Shown in pieces: positions 17,785 through 27,413 of a stretch of 64,000 nucleotides of DNA. The position numbers and the translations under genes were made by a program. The notes under the pieces were generated by a model, which was not told the origin of the DNA, did no database searches, and worked only from the letters and a program-made list of their open reading frames with translations. Origin of the DNA: Burkholderiaceae bacterium (GTDB lineage: Bacteria; Pseudomonadota; Gammaproteobacteria; Burkholderiales; Burkholderiaceae); the NCBI GenBank assembly GCA_947452535.1, contig CANGCM010000004.1, positions 30,998-94,997 of the forward strand. Direction: 5' to 3'. Every line of letters begins with the position of its first letter. Within the stretch, counting starts at the first letter, position 1.

Positions 17785-18792
17785 TTACTCTGCATTAATA
17801 TTCGCCGCTGTAATGAGCTTGCCATATAAGCGCAAGTCAGATTGAATTTGTTGTGCAAATTCCGCTGGTGTTCCACCAACAATTTCATTGCCACCATCAT
17901 CCACTAAGCGACGAATCACGGCGGGGGACTTCAATGCCTTTACAGCCTCAGCATTGAGGCGACGAATAATGGCAGGATCAGTTCCTGCGGGCGCTAATAA
18001 ACCCTGAAACTGAGTGATATCAAAGCCTTTATAACCCAACTCATTCATTGTGGGGAGATTGGGTATTCCTTTACTTCGCTTTATGCCAGAGACAGCAAAA
18101 CCTCGTAACTTATTTGCCTTGATCATCGGAATTCCGGTAACCAATGGTTCAAATGTAAACGTCAGCTGGCCACCTAATAAATCTGCTAAAGCTGGTGCAG
18201 CGCCTTTATACGGAACATGTGTAAATTCGGCATTAGCTAATAAGCCAAATAGTTCGCCGGCTAAATGACCGCCACCGCCAATACCAGTTGAGCCATAACT
18301 AAATTCTTTTGGTTTAGCTTTAGCGCCTGCAACCAACTGCCCAATATTTTGAATCGGGGAGGCGTACGGCACAGCCAAAACATACTGATAAGTAATCAGC
18401 ATGCTAATGGGAGAAAAGTCTTTTACGGGGTCAAAAGGAACCTTTTTATACAGTACAGGATTGATTACCAAAGGTCCGCTCGCTGTGAGCAATAGGGTAT
18501 AGCCGTCTGGCGCAGCCTTGGCCACTAAGTCTGAGCCTATAGTTCCATTAGCGCCAGGTCGATTTTCAACCACCACGGTTTGCCCCATGCTCTCAGACAT
18601 TGACTGAGCAACTAAACGTGCTGTGATGTCGGCAGCGCCGCCTGCCACATAAGGAACAATCATCTTGATTGGCCTGTCAGGGTAATTTGAGGATGCAGTC
18701 GTCGATTGCGCAGCTAGGAATTGAGAGGTCGAAAAGAGGGCGCTACCAACCAAAAATATTCGTAATAAACGAGCAAAAAATAATGACTTCAT
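17785..18792 (-). CDS. Bug/TctC-family substrate-binding protein
   Basis: 335 aa; YPDRPIKMIVPYVAGGAADITAR, APDGYTLLLTASG, THVPYKGAAPALADL. Confidence 0.94.
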   Translation of the reverse strand: MKSLFFARLLRIFLVGSALFSTSQFLAAQSTTASSNYPDRPIKMIVPYVAGGAADITARLVAQSMSESMGQTVVVENRPGANGTIGSDLVAKAAPDGYTLLLTASGPLVINPVLYKKVPFDPVKDFSPISMLITYQYVLAVPYASPIQNIGQLVAGAKAKPKEFSYGSTGIGGGGHLAGELFGLLANAEFTHVPYKGAAPALADLLGGQLTFTFEPLVTGIPMIKANKLRGFAVSGIKRSKGIPNLPTMNELGYKGFDITQFQGLLAPAGTDPAIIRRLNAEAVKALKSPAVIRRLVDDGGNEIVGGTPAEFAQQIQSDLRLYGKLITAANINAE

Positions 18793-18796
18793 ATTC

Positions 18797-19840
18797 TTAT
18801 TCTCCGGCGTATTGTTTTAACAGCTCCAATGTTTCAGAACTCATCTCAATTCCATCTCTACGTTGTCGCTCTAGTTTAGCCAGCTCAATCATTCCGGGAA
18901 CGATCACTGGCTTACTTGGATCAGCGGGAGGGCTCTCCATTAAGATATTAGCAAAATCAATCATGCGCTCGCTTAACCATTGGCTTGATCCTAGGCGCTT
19001 GGTATCAACTAAGATAAAGAAGTGACCAAGATTCTGGGGCTCATCAGGAGCATCCTGCCAAGACTTAATGTGAGTTAAGTAAGCAGCATTCGATAAAAGA
19101 CCGGCGAATAGGTCAACCATGAGGGCTAGTCCATAACCTTTATGTCCACCAATAGGCAATAAAAATCCATCTAAAGCCGCTTTAGGATCCGTTGTTGCAT
19201 TGCCCTTTGCATCTGTGCCCCAAGTATTTGGGATTTGCTCGCCGAACTTTAGTGCGTTTCTAATTTTTGCGCGCGCCACTACGCTCATGGCCATATCCAA
19301 AAGAAATGGCTTTCCATTTGGATTGGGAACACCAAAGCCCAATGGACTGTTGCCTAAGCGGGCATCCGAACCACCCCATGGGGCAATCGTAGTAGTGGCA
19401 TTGCTACCAATGATGCTAGCAAAACCTTTATCCGCAGCAATCAAGGAGTAGGGAGAGATTGGGCCAAAATGATTGCTACCACGAGCGAACGCAATAGCAA
19501 TCCCAAATTCTGTAGCTGCTTCCATAGCAGCATTGAGAGTGCGCATACCCACTACTGGACCAACACCGTTATCGCCATTTACTCCAATAATGGCTGGGGC
19601 CAAACGCTCAATTTGAATATGCGGTTGGGAATTGATACCGCCAATCTTTAAGCGATCGCCATATGATTCAATGCGACTTAAGCCGTGGGTGGATAAACCA
19701 AATAAATCTGCCAATACCAAAATGCGCGTCAAATCATCAGTGTCTTGATCGCTCATACCAAGCTTTAAAAAGGCACGTTTCCCCAGCGCATGAAGCTCTG
19801 ATTCTTGAATAATTTGGTTTTTGCTGGCTTTGGTGTTCAT
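18797..19840 (-). CDS. Ldh-family (malate/L-lactate/ureidoglycolate-type) NAD(P)-dependent dehydrogenase
   Basis: 347 aa; LFGLSTHGLSRIESY, SNHFGPISPYSL, LPIGGHKGYGLALMVDLFAGLLS. Confidence 0.9.
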   Translation of the reverse strand: MNTKASKNQIIQESELHALGKRAFLKLGMSDQDTDDLTRILVLADLFGLSTHGLSRIESYGDRLKIGGINSQPHIQIERLAPAIIGVNGDNGVGPVVGMRTLNAAMEAATEFGIAIAFARGSNHFGPISPYSLIAADKGFASIIGSNATTTIAPWGGSDARLGNSPLGFGVPNPNGKPFLLDMAMSVVARAKIRNALKFGEQIPNTWGTDAKGNATTDPKAALDGFLLPIGGHKGYGLALMVDLFAGLLSNAAYLTHIKSWQDAPDEPQNLGHFFILVDTKRLGSSQWLSERMIDFANILMESPPADPSKPVIVPGMIELAKLERQRRDGIEMSSETLELLKQYAGE

Positions 19841-19861
19841 GGATGTTGAGATCTGAAAGAA

Positions 19862-20662
19862 TTATTTAGAAGGCTTGGTAGGTAGTAAGCCAGCATTGAT
19901 GATAACTTCGCGAGCGCTTGGCGAGCTTAAAAAACGAATGAGCGCTGCTGCTGCCTCGGGCTGAGTAGACTTAGAGGTGATGGCGCCAGCAAAGCTAAAC
20001 CCAGGTTGCATCTCTGGAGGAATCGGCCCTAAATAGCTAATGCCCGGCGTATGAATAACTTCGCTCACTTGCTGGAAGCCAATCTCCACCTCACCCCGTG
20101 CAACTACTGAAGCGACTGCCTCGCCCGATGGAGGTCCGCGCACCTTGATACTTTTGTCTTTAACTTGATCCAAAATACCTAGCTTCTTAAACATGGTGTT
20201 GGAAATGTAAGTACCACTGCCACTATCAGAATAGCCAATTGATTTTGCCGCTAGTAATGTTTTACGAAATGCATCTACAGTACTGATGTCGGGCTTGGGT
20301 GCGCCTAACTTTACCGCACCACCTATTTGCGATAGAGCCAGAATCACAACAGAATCATGCTTAACAAATCCAAGTTTTTCGAGATTTTCTGCAGACTCAC
20401 CATCCAAAATTACCATATCTGCCTGCTGACCCTGAGCCAGGCGAGTAGGAATCGCTTCTGGAGAATCTCCAATAGATGGTCCGCGGATAGTAATCAGTTT
20501 ATTTCCTGTATTGCGTTCAAACACAGGGGCAAGCTGTTCATATGCCCCATAAAAACCAGCTGAGATCATGATCTTAAGATCGGCAGCCAGAGCATGGCCT
20601 CCTAAAATCAACATCAAAAAACATGAATACAGAAAATATTTCAGCGTCAATTTTGGTTTCAT
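19862..20662 (-). CDS. ModA-like/extracellular solute-binding protein
   Basis: 266 aa; signal peptide; LKIMISAGFYGAYEQLAPVFERNTGNKL, GYSDSGSGTYISNTMFKKLGI, IGFQQVSEV. Confidence 0.82.
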   Translation of the reverse strand: MKPKLTLKYFLYSCFLMLILGGHALAADLKIMISAGFYGAYEQLAPVFERNTGNKLITIRGPSIGDSPEAIPTRLAQGQQADMVILDGESAENLEKLGFVKHDSVVILALSQIGGAVKLGAPKPDISTVDAFRKTLLAAKSIGYSDSGSGTYISNTMFKKLGILDQVKDKSIKVRGPPSGEAVASVVARGEVEIGFQQVSEVIHTPGISYLGPIPPEMQPGFSFAGAITSKSTQPEAAAALIRFLSSPSAREVIINAGLLPTKPSK

Positions 20663-20803
20663 TACGATGCCCTTTTCGTCTCTAAGAGTACTTTTTAATG
20701 ATGATTGCTATTAACGATATTGCTCATCGCTATTGGCATTTATTTAGTATTGATATTAGCATTTTTACAGGGCTAATGAACTGAGGAGAGGGATTTGACC
20801 TAC

Positions 20804-22189
20804 TTAACTTTTTAATAGATTCCCAAGTAGAGAAACATCGGGCATCGATGGCAGGGAAATAACTGCATCAATGAATTGACTCAACTTCTCTTTTGGTAGG
20901 CGACTGCTCAACTCGGATTCCGCCCTAAAAATATGATCCTCGATGGTGAAGGGTCTGGCAATACTCCCTTTGGGGGATATTACAAATGCACTCAATTGTT
21001 GACCATTTCTCATTGTCACAATTACCTTCGCACTAACGGACTCTTCTGAGCTGGTCTTTTCAACTTCGTCATCTAGCTTACATTTTACTAATTGGGTTAG
21101 TTGCATCACTCTTGAGTCTTGCAATCCGATTACAAAATCATCCACCCCAAAAGAAAATGTAGTGCTACTAGATTGACGTAACAAACTGAGAGCGACTGCA
21201 AAAGGGGCGCTCATTTGAGCTGCCTGTAAATCAGTAGGATGGTTAGTTGTTAGACGCCCTTGAATGACCTTGGGTATCCCCAGATAGATCGATTGAATCT
21301 CGGAGGGATCAAAGGTAGGTTGATTACGAATTTCAGTACTGGCCTCAATCGCTGAAAGCACACGAGCACTGCAAGCATGCGGCTTCACAGCTACTTCTGC
21401 AATTCGATAGCTATCTCCCAGGCCATTTTCTAGTAAGGTGAAATCGACTGCATCAGCATACGCCCTAGCGAAACCATCTTTACCCTCAAAAATATCATGC
21501 GGTCCCGTAAAGCCAGACTCTACAAGTAGGGCCGCTTTGGTTCCTGAACTCGCTGCCTGTGCAGCATGCAAACGTTTCACAGTGGAACCAGAATGATAAA
21601 ACTGGGTTAACCCACCCGCGAAAGAGGCAGCAATACCTAAACTGGCTGCGATTGATTTTTCGCCTGCAGATCCGGGAAAGAGTAACTTGGCTGCGGTGAC
21701 TGCCGCGCCAAACACGCCCATAGTGGAGGTGCTCTGAAAGCCTCGACTAAAGTGGCTGGGTTGAATGCACAGTGCTAAACGGATCATCGCTTCATAGCCC
21801 GCAGCAATGGCCGCTAAAACTTCTGCGCCAGATTGACGTCGCGCTTGGCCAATTGCTAATCCCGTTGAAAACATAATGCAACCAGGATGCAGCATTGCAC
21901 CCACATGGACATCGTCTGCATCTAAGCTGCCGGCATATAAGCTATTTAGAAAAGCTGCACTAACTGGATCGTAATGGGTATCAGAGAATAAAACGGGACT
22001 AGATCCATTTCCTGCAGTGCTTTGGGCATAGCGACGCCCCCACTGACTCCACTCCATACGCTCACCAATAGAAGCTACACGAAAGTAATCTAAGGCGAAA
22101 TGAATTAATGAATTTTGTATGGGCGCCGGCAAATCAGAAAAACTTAAGTTTGCCGAGAATTGAGAAATAATCTGAGTTGCTTGAGTCAT
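20804..22189 (-). CDS. MmgE/PrpD family protein
   Basis: 461 aa; FLNSLYAGSLDADDVHVGAMLHPGCIMFSTGLA, VKPHACSARVLSAIEA. Confidence 0.9.
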   Translation of the reverse strand: MTQATQIISQFSANLSFSDLPAPIQNSLIHFALDYFRVASIGERMEWSQWGRRYAQSTAGNGSSPVLFSDTHYDPVSAAFLNSLYAGSLDADDVHVGAMLHPGCIMFSTGLAIGQARRQSGAEVLAAIAAGYEAMIRLALCIQPSHFSRGFQSTSTMGVFGAAVTAAKLLFPGSAGEKSIAASLGIAASFAGGLTQFYHSGSTVKRLHAAQAASSGTKAALLVESGFTGPHDIFEGKDGFARAYADAVDFTLLENGLGDSYRIAEVAVKPHACSARVLSAIEASTEIRNQPTFDPSEIQSIYLGIPKVIQGRLTTNHPTDLQAAQMSAPFAVALSLLRQSSSTTFSFGVDDFVIGLQDSRVMQLTQLVKCKLDDEVEKTSSEESVSAKVIVTMRNGQQLSAFVISPKGSIARPFTIEDHIFRAESELSSRLPKEKLSQFIDAVISLPSMPDVSLLGNLLKS

Positions 22190-22207
22190 TTATTGGGGGT
22201 CGTTAAT

Positions 22208-23602
22208 TTATTTTCTTAGAGCAAATAGGGGGTTTAAGTCTTTTAAGCGCTCTATCCTAAAAGCCTCTTCAAGCCACGCCTTACATTCTGTTTCACCTAA
22301 CATCTGTGCGCTTAAGGCCAAAAAGCGCTCCGCCACTTCTGCCGTTGTCATCGGGTTTTGTGGACAGCCCTTAGGACTAATCTCAAAATACTCTTGATTG
22401 CGACCATCATGCAGGTGCACGGTCACTCTTCCTGCAACAGACTCAGTAGTCGTTTGCTGTTCTACTTCTTGGTCTACTACACAGCTTGTACGTCGACATA
22501 AATTCCAGACAGAATCCATATTGAGTGCAGATTCATAATCATCAACCGACAAAGCTAGCGGACTCGGCTTACTTGGAGCCATCACAAAAGCCATGGCAAC
22601 TGCAAATGGGGTACTCAATTGAGCCTGCTGAATATCAATTGGATTATTTGATGCCAACTTACTCATCATGGCCCCATGCACGCCGATCGTGATGGACTCT
22701 ATATCTTGAGCTCTTACGCCTGATTTTGATAAATAGTTGGCCGCCTCAATAGCTGCTTGCATGCGTACGCTACCAACATGAGGCTTTAATGAAACCCATT
22801 CAGTTGGAAACGCTGAGCCCAAATTTTCGATACATACCTTAGGATCAAATCGATCAGAAAATGCTCGCGCGAAACCCTGTGTTCCTTCAATCGCATCATG
22901 TGGACCAGTGAGCCCAGCATGTGCTAATAATGCAGCCTCGACACCATTAGCAGCAGCTTTACCAGCATGAAAACGCTTAATATCAGAGCCAGAGACAAAG
23001 AATTGCGAGAGGCCACAAGAAAAGGTAGCAGCAATACCAAGTGCATTGCTACAGCCCTCGGGGGATAACTTTAGTAAACGCGCGCACGCAGCTGCTGCGC
23101 CAAATACACCGCAGGTAGGCGTACCTTGAAAACCTCGCAGTGAATGCTCTGGCTGGATTGACATTCCAATCCGGATAGCAGACTCATAGCCTACCAAGAC
23201 CGCAGTAAGCAATTCTTCTCCTGTGCATTTGACTATCTCTGCCATCGCCAAAGCTGCTGGCCAAATAACTACCCCAGGATGAATAATGGCAGCCACATGA
23301 GAATCATCCCAGTCTAAACTACCAGCAGCCACACCATTAATGAATGCAGCTCTAGCGACATCTACCTGAGTGCCTGCATATAAAATACTAGCCTCTCGAT
23401 TTGATACGTGAGATTGGTAAAGCTGAGTAACTGCATTTGTCCATGAGCGATCTTGTCCCGCTGACAAAGCGCGAAAAAAATCAATCATCAACACTGGCAT
23501 CAAACTTTTTACTTTAGGACTCGCTTCGGACCACTGAAAGGTAGAAACAAATCTACCTAATGCTTGAGTGACAGGTAGAGTAGTTGATGAGGCATGATTC
23601 AT
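22208..23602 (-). CDS. MmgE/PrpD family protein
   Basis: 464 aa; FINGVAAGSLDWDDSHVAAIIHPGVVIWPAALA, LKPHVGSVRMQAAIEA. Confidence 0.9.
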   Translation of the reverse strand: MNHASSTTLPVTQALGRFVSTFQWSEASPKVKSLMPVLMIDFFRALSAGQDRSWTNAVTQLYQSHVSNREASILYAGTQVDVARAAFINGVAAGSLDWDDSHVAAIIHPGVVIWPAALAMAEIVKCTGEELLTAVLVGYESAIRIGMSIQPEHSLRGFQGTPTCGVFGAAAACARLLKLSPEGCSNALGIAATFSCGLSQFFVSGSDIKRFHAGKAAANGVEAALLAHAGLTGPHDAIEGTQGFARAFSDRFDPKVCIENLGSAFPTEWVSLKPHVGSVRMQAAIEAANYLSKSGVRAQDIESITIGVHGAMMSKLASNNPIDIQQAQLSTPFAVAMAFVMAPSKPSPLALSVDDYESALNMDSVWNLCRRTSCVVDQEVEQQTTTESVAGRVTVHLHDGRNQEYFEISPKGCPQNPMTTAEVAERFLALSAQMLGETECKAWLEEAFRIERLKDLNPLFALRK

Positions 23603-23612
23603 AAAAGTAACC

Positions 23613-24587
23613 TTAATTAGAGACGATATTGCCAGCTTTAACTACCTTGCCCCATTTCGCAAAATCTACTTGCAAATAAGAACTTAAATCTGCGGGGCTA
23701 CCACCACCAATCTCTATTCCTTCTTCGGCAAAACGCTTCCTTAGCTCTGGTGACTTCAGTGCTTTATTCAACTCCAGATTCAAGCGAGCTACTATTTCAG
23801 GCGGCATATCAGCCGGGCCAAAAAGACCCCACCACTGGTTTGATTCAAAACCTGGCAAGCCAGACTCTGCCAAGGTTGGCAGTTCGGGTGCAATTTTGAT
23901 ACGCTTTACACTTGTTACACCCAGAGCCTTTAATTTCCCAGCCTTCACCATTGGACCTACGCTTGCATATGCAGCAAACAATAGTGAAACTTGCCCACCT
24001 GCAACATCTACGACGGCTGGCGCAGCTCCCTTATAAGGCACGTGTAAAAAATCAACACCACCAGCTTGCTTATAAAGCTCACCAGTAAGATGACTGAGCG
24101 TCCCGCTACCATTTGATGCAAAGGTATAAAAATTAGGTTTTGCTTTTGCTGCGGCAATCAACTCGGACGAATTCTTAAATGGCAGAGTAGGATTAATCAC
24201 TAAAACGTTTGGGGAGTAGCCAATAAATCCAATCGGTGCGAAACTTTTTAAGGGGTCAAATCCGAGCTTTGCGCTTAAATGCGGATTGATTGACATTGTG
24301 CTACTTGAGGTTAAGAGCAGGGTGTAACCATCTGGTGCTGCTCGCGACACAAATTGCGCGCCTATTGCACCACCAGCACCTGGTTTGTTATCAACCACAA
24401 ATGAACTCTTAAAACCTTCGGTCAATTGTTGGGTAACTAATCGCACAACCACATCCGCCGCACCACCTGGAGGAAATGGCACCACCACTTGAACTGGTCG
24501 ACTTGGATAAGCATCCGCTAAAGTTAAACCCGGATAAATAAGGGCAAGAAAAAATAAGAAAAATTTATATTGAGTAAATAGGCGCAT
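23613..24587 (-). CDS. Bug/TctC-family substrate-binding protein
   Basis: 324 aa; YPSRPVQVVVPFPPGGAADVVVR, APDGYTLLLTSSS, LHVPYKGAAPAVVD. Confidence 0.95.
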   Translation of the reverse strand: MRLFTQYKFFLFFLALIYPGLTLADAYPSRPVQVVVPFPPGGAADVVVRLVTQQLTEGFKSSFVVDNKPGAGGAIGAQFVSRAAPDGYTLLLTSSSTMSINPHLSAKLGFDPLKSFAPIGFIGYSPNVLVINPTLPFKNSSELIAAAKAKPNFYTFASNGSGTLSHLTGELYKQAGGVDFLHVPYKGAAPAVVDVAGGQVSLLFAAYASVGPMVKAGKLKALGVTSVKRIKIAPELPTLAESGLPGFESNQWWGLFGPADMPPEIVARLNLELNKALKSPELRKRFAEEGIEIGGGSPADLSSYLQVDFAKWGKVVKAGNIVSN

Positions 24588-24626
24588 TTGTTTTTTGTGA
24601 ATTGGTTTGTATCTGACATTCTATAA

Positions 24627-24653
24627 CGCCCAGCTCTAAGTTGTAGCTGGGCG
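24627..24653. repeat. GC-rich inverted repeat between two tandem Bug genes
   Basis: CGCCCAGCT-ctaagttgt-AGCTGGGCG, perfect 9-bp arms. Confidence 0.6.
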
Positions 24654-24803
24654 CATTCTTTATTCAGTCTTGCTGAAATAAAAAAACTCAACGACCTGGG
24701 CGTTTGAAAAATAGAATACTATTGGCCGATGAGTTTGCAGAAACGAATCTTTTCACTATTTAGGGTGAATAGATGTTTGGTGGATACATGGAGCTCAAAA
24801 AGT

Positions 24804-25781
24804 TTAATTTTTGCTCTTAGACTTCACTTCCTTAATCGTTTTATCCCAGCGGTCTGTTTCAGAGAGAATGTAGTCAGTAGTTTGTTTAATGCTGCCCCCA
24901 AAAGGAAGTAAGTCGTTCTGATCAAACTTCTCCAGTAGGTCTGGATATGTCAAGGCACGATTGATTGCTTGGTTCATTTTCTCTTTTATATCTGCTGGAG
25001 TCTTAGCTGGCGCAAATATAGCGGTCCACAAATCATCTCTTAGATTTGGATATCCCAGTTCAACTACCGTTGGCACATTTGGTAGGCTAGCCAAGCGCTT
25101 ATCGCTCGAGACTGCTAATACCTTAACTTTACCTTGCTTCGCAAAAGGGGTAACTCCTGTCATTGCTCCACAGGTAATTGGCGTCTCTCCAGCAACGGTT
25201 GCTAATAATGCGGGGCCAGAACCTTTGTATGGAATATGAGTTACATCTGCTTTCCAAATTAAGCGAAACAAGTTTTCACAGGTAATGCTTGGTGGCGTTC
25301 CGTTTCCTGCGGTGGCAAACGACAGATTTTCTTTGCTTGCCAACTGCTGTAATTCTGACAAGGTATTGGCATTGACTTTTTCCCCAACAAAAATTCCCAT
25401 CGGGAGCGTACTTGCCATTGAGACTGCTGCAAAGTCTTTTTCAGGGTTGTAGCCAGCAGATCCACTCCAAGCTGGGTTTACTAAGAATGCTGGCGATGTT
25501 ACTAAAAATGTATAGCCGTCTGGAGCGGCGCTGGCCACAGCTTGGACACCAATGCTGGCTCCAGCACCAGCTCGATTCTCAACAAAAACGGGTTGCTTGA
25601 GTATTTCGGTGAGTTTTTGCGCTAAGACACGAGCGGTAACGTCTGTAGACCCGCCGGGCGCAAAAGGAACAATAAAGCGTATCGGCTTATTCGGATATGT
25701 TCCCGATTGAGCAAACACCGTTGATGCGATTGGAGAAAACCCTAAGAGCAAAACTAATAAAGATAAGATCTTGCGATACAT
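24804..25781 (-). CDS. Bug/TctC-family substrate-binding protein
   Basis: Track ORF starts at 25952; ATG 25781 (MYRKILSLLVLLLGFSPIASTVFAQ, RBS GGGAGGCAGGC) gives a proper signal peptide. YPNKPIRFIVPFAPGGSTDVTAR, THIPYKGSGPALL. Confidence 0.93.
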   Translation of the reverse strand: MYRKILSLLVLLLGFSPIASTVFAQSGTYPNKPIRFIVPFAPGGSTDVTARVLAQKLTEILKQPVFVENRAGAGASIGVQAVASAAPDGYTFLVTSPAFLVNPAWSGSAGYNPEKDFAAVSMASTLPMGIFVGEKVNANTLSELQQLASKENLSFATAGNGTPPSITCENLFRLIWKADVTHIPYKGSGPALLATVAGETPITCGAMTGVTPFAKQGKVKVLAVSSDKRLASLPNVPTVVELGYPNLRDDLWTAIFAPAKTPADIKEKMNQAINRALTYPDLLEKFDQNDLLPFGGSIKQTTDYILSETDRWDKTIKEVKSKSKN

Positions 25782-25836
25782 GCCTGCCTCCCGACCAATA
25801 GTTTTTTTGATAGTAATGTATTTTAGGCATAGAATG

Positions 25837-25864
25837 AAAAAAAATTGCCAGACACGTTCTGGCA
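25837..25864 (-). terminator. intrinsic-terminator-like hairpin plus T8 on the minus strand, in the 5' leader region of the Bug gene at 24804-25781
   Basis: TGCCAGA-acgtg-TCTGGCA followed by AATTTTTTTT on the minus strand. Confidence 0.5.
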
Positions 25865-25885
25865 TTAAAAAATTCAGGAGACAAT

Positions 25886-26782
25886 TTGTTTGCGACCTTT
25901 GCTGAGGCTGCCCATGAGCAGTCCCTTTCTGGATTATCGGCGGCCGATCCATTGCTATCCCCGATTGAGGAAGCTCGTGCCAAGCAAGATCTTTATTTTC
26001 AAACTTTGAATCAGAACTTGCCTGAAGTGAGCTCTGTAAAGGATCTCGAGATTAGTGGACCAGTTGGTAATATCCCTATTCGATTAGTCTATCCAATGGC
26101 ATCTGGTCCGCTCCCCTGTATTATTTTTATTAGAGGCTCAGGATTTTGGGCTGGCTCACTTGATTCTCATGCGAGAACGATGCGCAGCCTATCCTTGCTT
26201 AGTAATTGTGTGGTGTGCGCTATTGACTATCGCCGTACACCTGAATTTCAATACCCAACCCAAAGAGATGAGGTCTTGCAACTTATTTCTTGGCTAAAGC
26301 AAAATGGTAACCAGTTTGGTATTAGCCAAAAGTTCGCATTGTTTGGAGAATCTGCAGGGGCAACGATCGCGCTCTCTTGCGCACTTTCTTTGAGGGATAG
26401 AGGTGATCAAGACATCTCTGGGTTAACGCTGTTCTATAACAATGCTGGCGGCCCAAATCCAACTGCTAGAGCCTACTCGCAATGGGTTTGGAAGCAATAT
26501 CTTGGTCACGATGGATTATCAACAAATTCAAATGCAGTGCCGCTCTTGGATGATCTGCATGGTCTTCCGCCTGTCTGGCTTGGAGTTGGCGAGGATGACC
26601 CATTAATGAAAGATACCCTTGAAGTGAATAGCAAAATTATTGCTTCCGGCGGAAAGTCGACTCTCGTAAGTTACCCAAAACTCCCGCATGCTTTTGTGAT
26701 GTATAGCGGCACCTTAAAGCCTGCTTATGAGGCGCTTGAAGCGGCCGCACTTGCATCTAAAAATTTTCTGAAGCACTCATAG
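25886..26782 (+). CDS. alpha/beta hydrolase (HSL/esterase-lipase type)
   Basis: 298 aa, TTG start with RBS CAGGAG; CIIFIRGSGFWAGSLDSHAR, ALFGESAGATIALSCAL, DPLMKD, LPHAF. Confidence 0.85.
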   Translation: MFATFAEAAHEQSLSGLSAADPLLSPIEEARAKQDLYFQTLNQNLPEVSSVKDLEISGPVGNIPIRLVYPMASGPLPCIIFIRGSGFWAGSLDSHARTMRSLSLLSNCVVCAIDYRRTPEFQYPTQRDEVLQLISWLKQNGNQFGISQKFALFGESAGATIALSCALSLRDRGDQDISGLTLFYNNAGGPNPTARAYSQWVWKQYLGHDGLSTNSNAVPLLDDLHGLPPVWLGVGEDDPLMKDTLEVNSKIIASGGKSTLVSYPKLPHAFVMYSGTLKPAYEALEAAALASKNFLKHS

Positions 26783-26824
26783 ATAAAATTCACGCAAGAT
26801 CAATACTTTATTAAGGGAATCCTA

Positions 26825-27412
26825 ATGGAACGTTGGACACCAACTCAAGAAGAGATGAAATCTCGGATTGCGCGCTTTAAAGAAGTAGCTTCGGTAAAAA
26901 AATTACATCTAGAGGAAAAAGGAATTCCTCCTGATGTCCTAGAGATGATTATGGCTAAGACTACGCGCAACATTATGTCGCCAGGACCTCTGCCGGGTCA
27001 GTTATCGCCAAAGCCAGCTGTTGAAGGCGGTGATTCTGGGGTCTTCCGTCTTGGTATTGCAACTTGCCCCCCTAATCAAGGTCCAGGACTGCATGTCCAT
27101 TACTACACCCATGAAACTTTTATGGCGCTAACAGGGAAATGGGAAGTGCAGTGGGGTGATCATGGTGAAGAATCCGTAATACTGGATCACCTTGATTTAA
27201 TTGCAGTGCCCCCCCGTGTAACCAGACGATTTATTAATCGCTCAAATGAAGATGCGCATCTGATGGTCATTATTCAAGGTCAGCGAGAAGAGTTTGATGA
27301 TGTAGATCGAGTCCCTGAGACAGCTGAAGCTATTGCAAAAAAATATGGCCAGGGTATGGTCGATAAATTAGAGAATCTGGGTTGGAAATTTACGATTGGA
27401 AGGGAGCTCTGA
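26825..27412 (+). CDS. cupin-domain protein
   Basis: 195 aa; GPGLHVHYYTHETFMALTGKWEVQWG, DLIAVPPRVTRRFINRSNEDAHLMVI. Confidence 0.85.
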   Translation: MERWTPTQEEMKSRIARFKEVASVKKLHLEEKGIPPDVLEMIMAKTTRNIMSPGPLPGQLSPKPAVEGGDSGVFRLGIATCPPNQGPGLHVHYYTHETFMALTGKWEVQWGDHGEESVILDHLDLIAVPPRVTRRFINRSNEDAHLMVIIQGQREEFDDVDRVPETAEAIAKKYGQGMVDKLENLGWKFTIGREL

Positions 27413-27413
27413 A

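Noticed and set aside
16247-25781. Quorum-quenching operon interpretation because of the AHL-lactonase-like MBL gene
   Set aside because: The MBL family is broad and all neighbours are catabolic; there is no quorum-sensing context.
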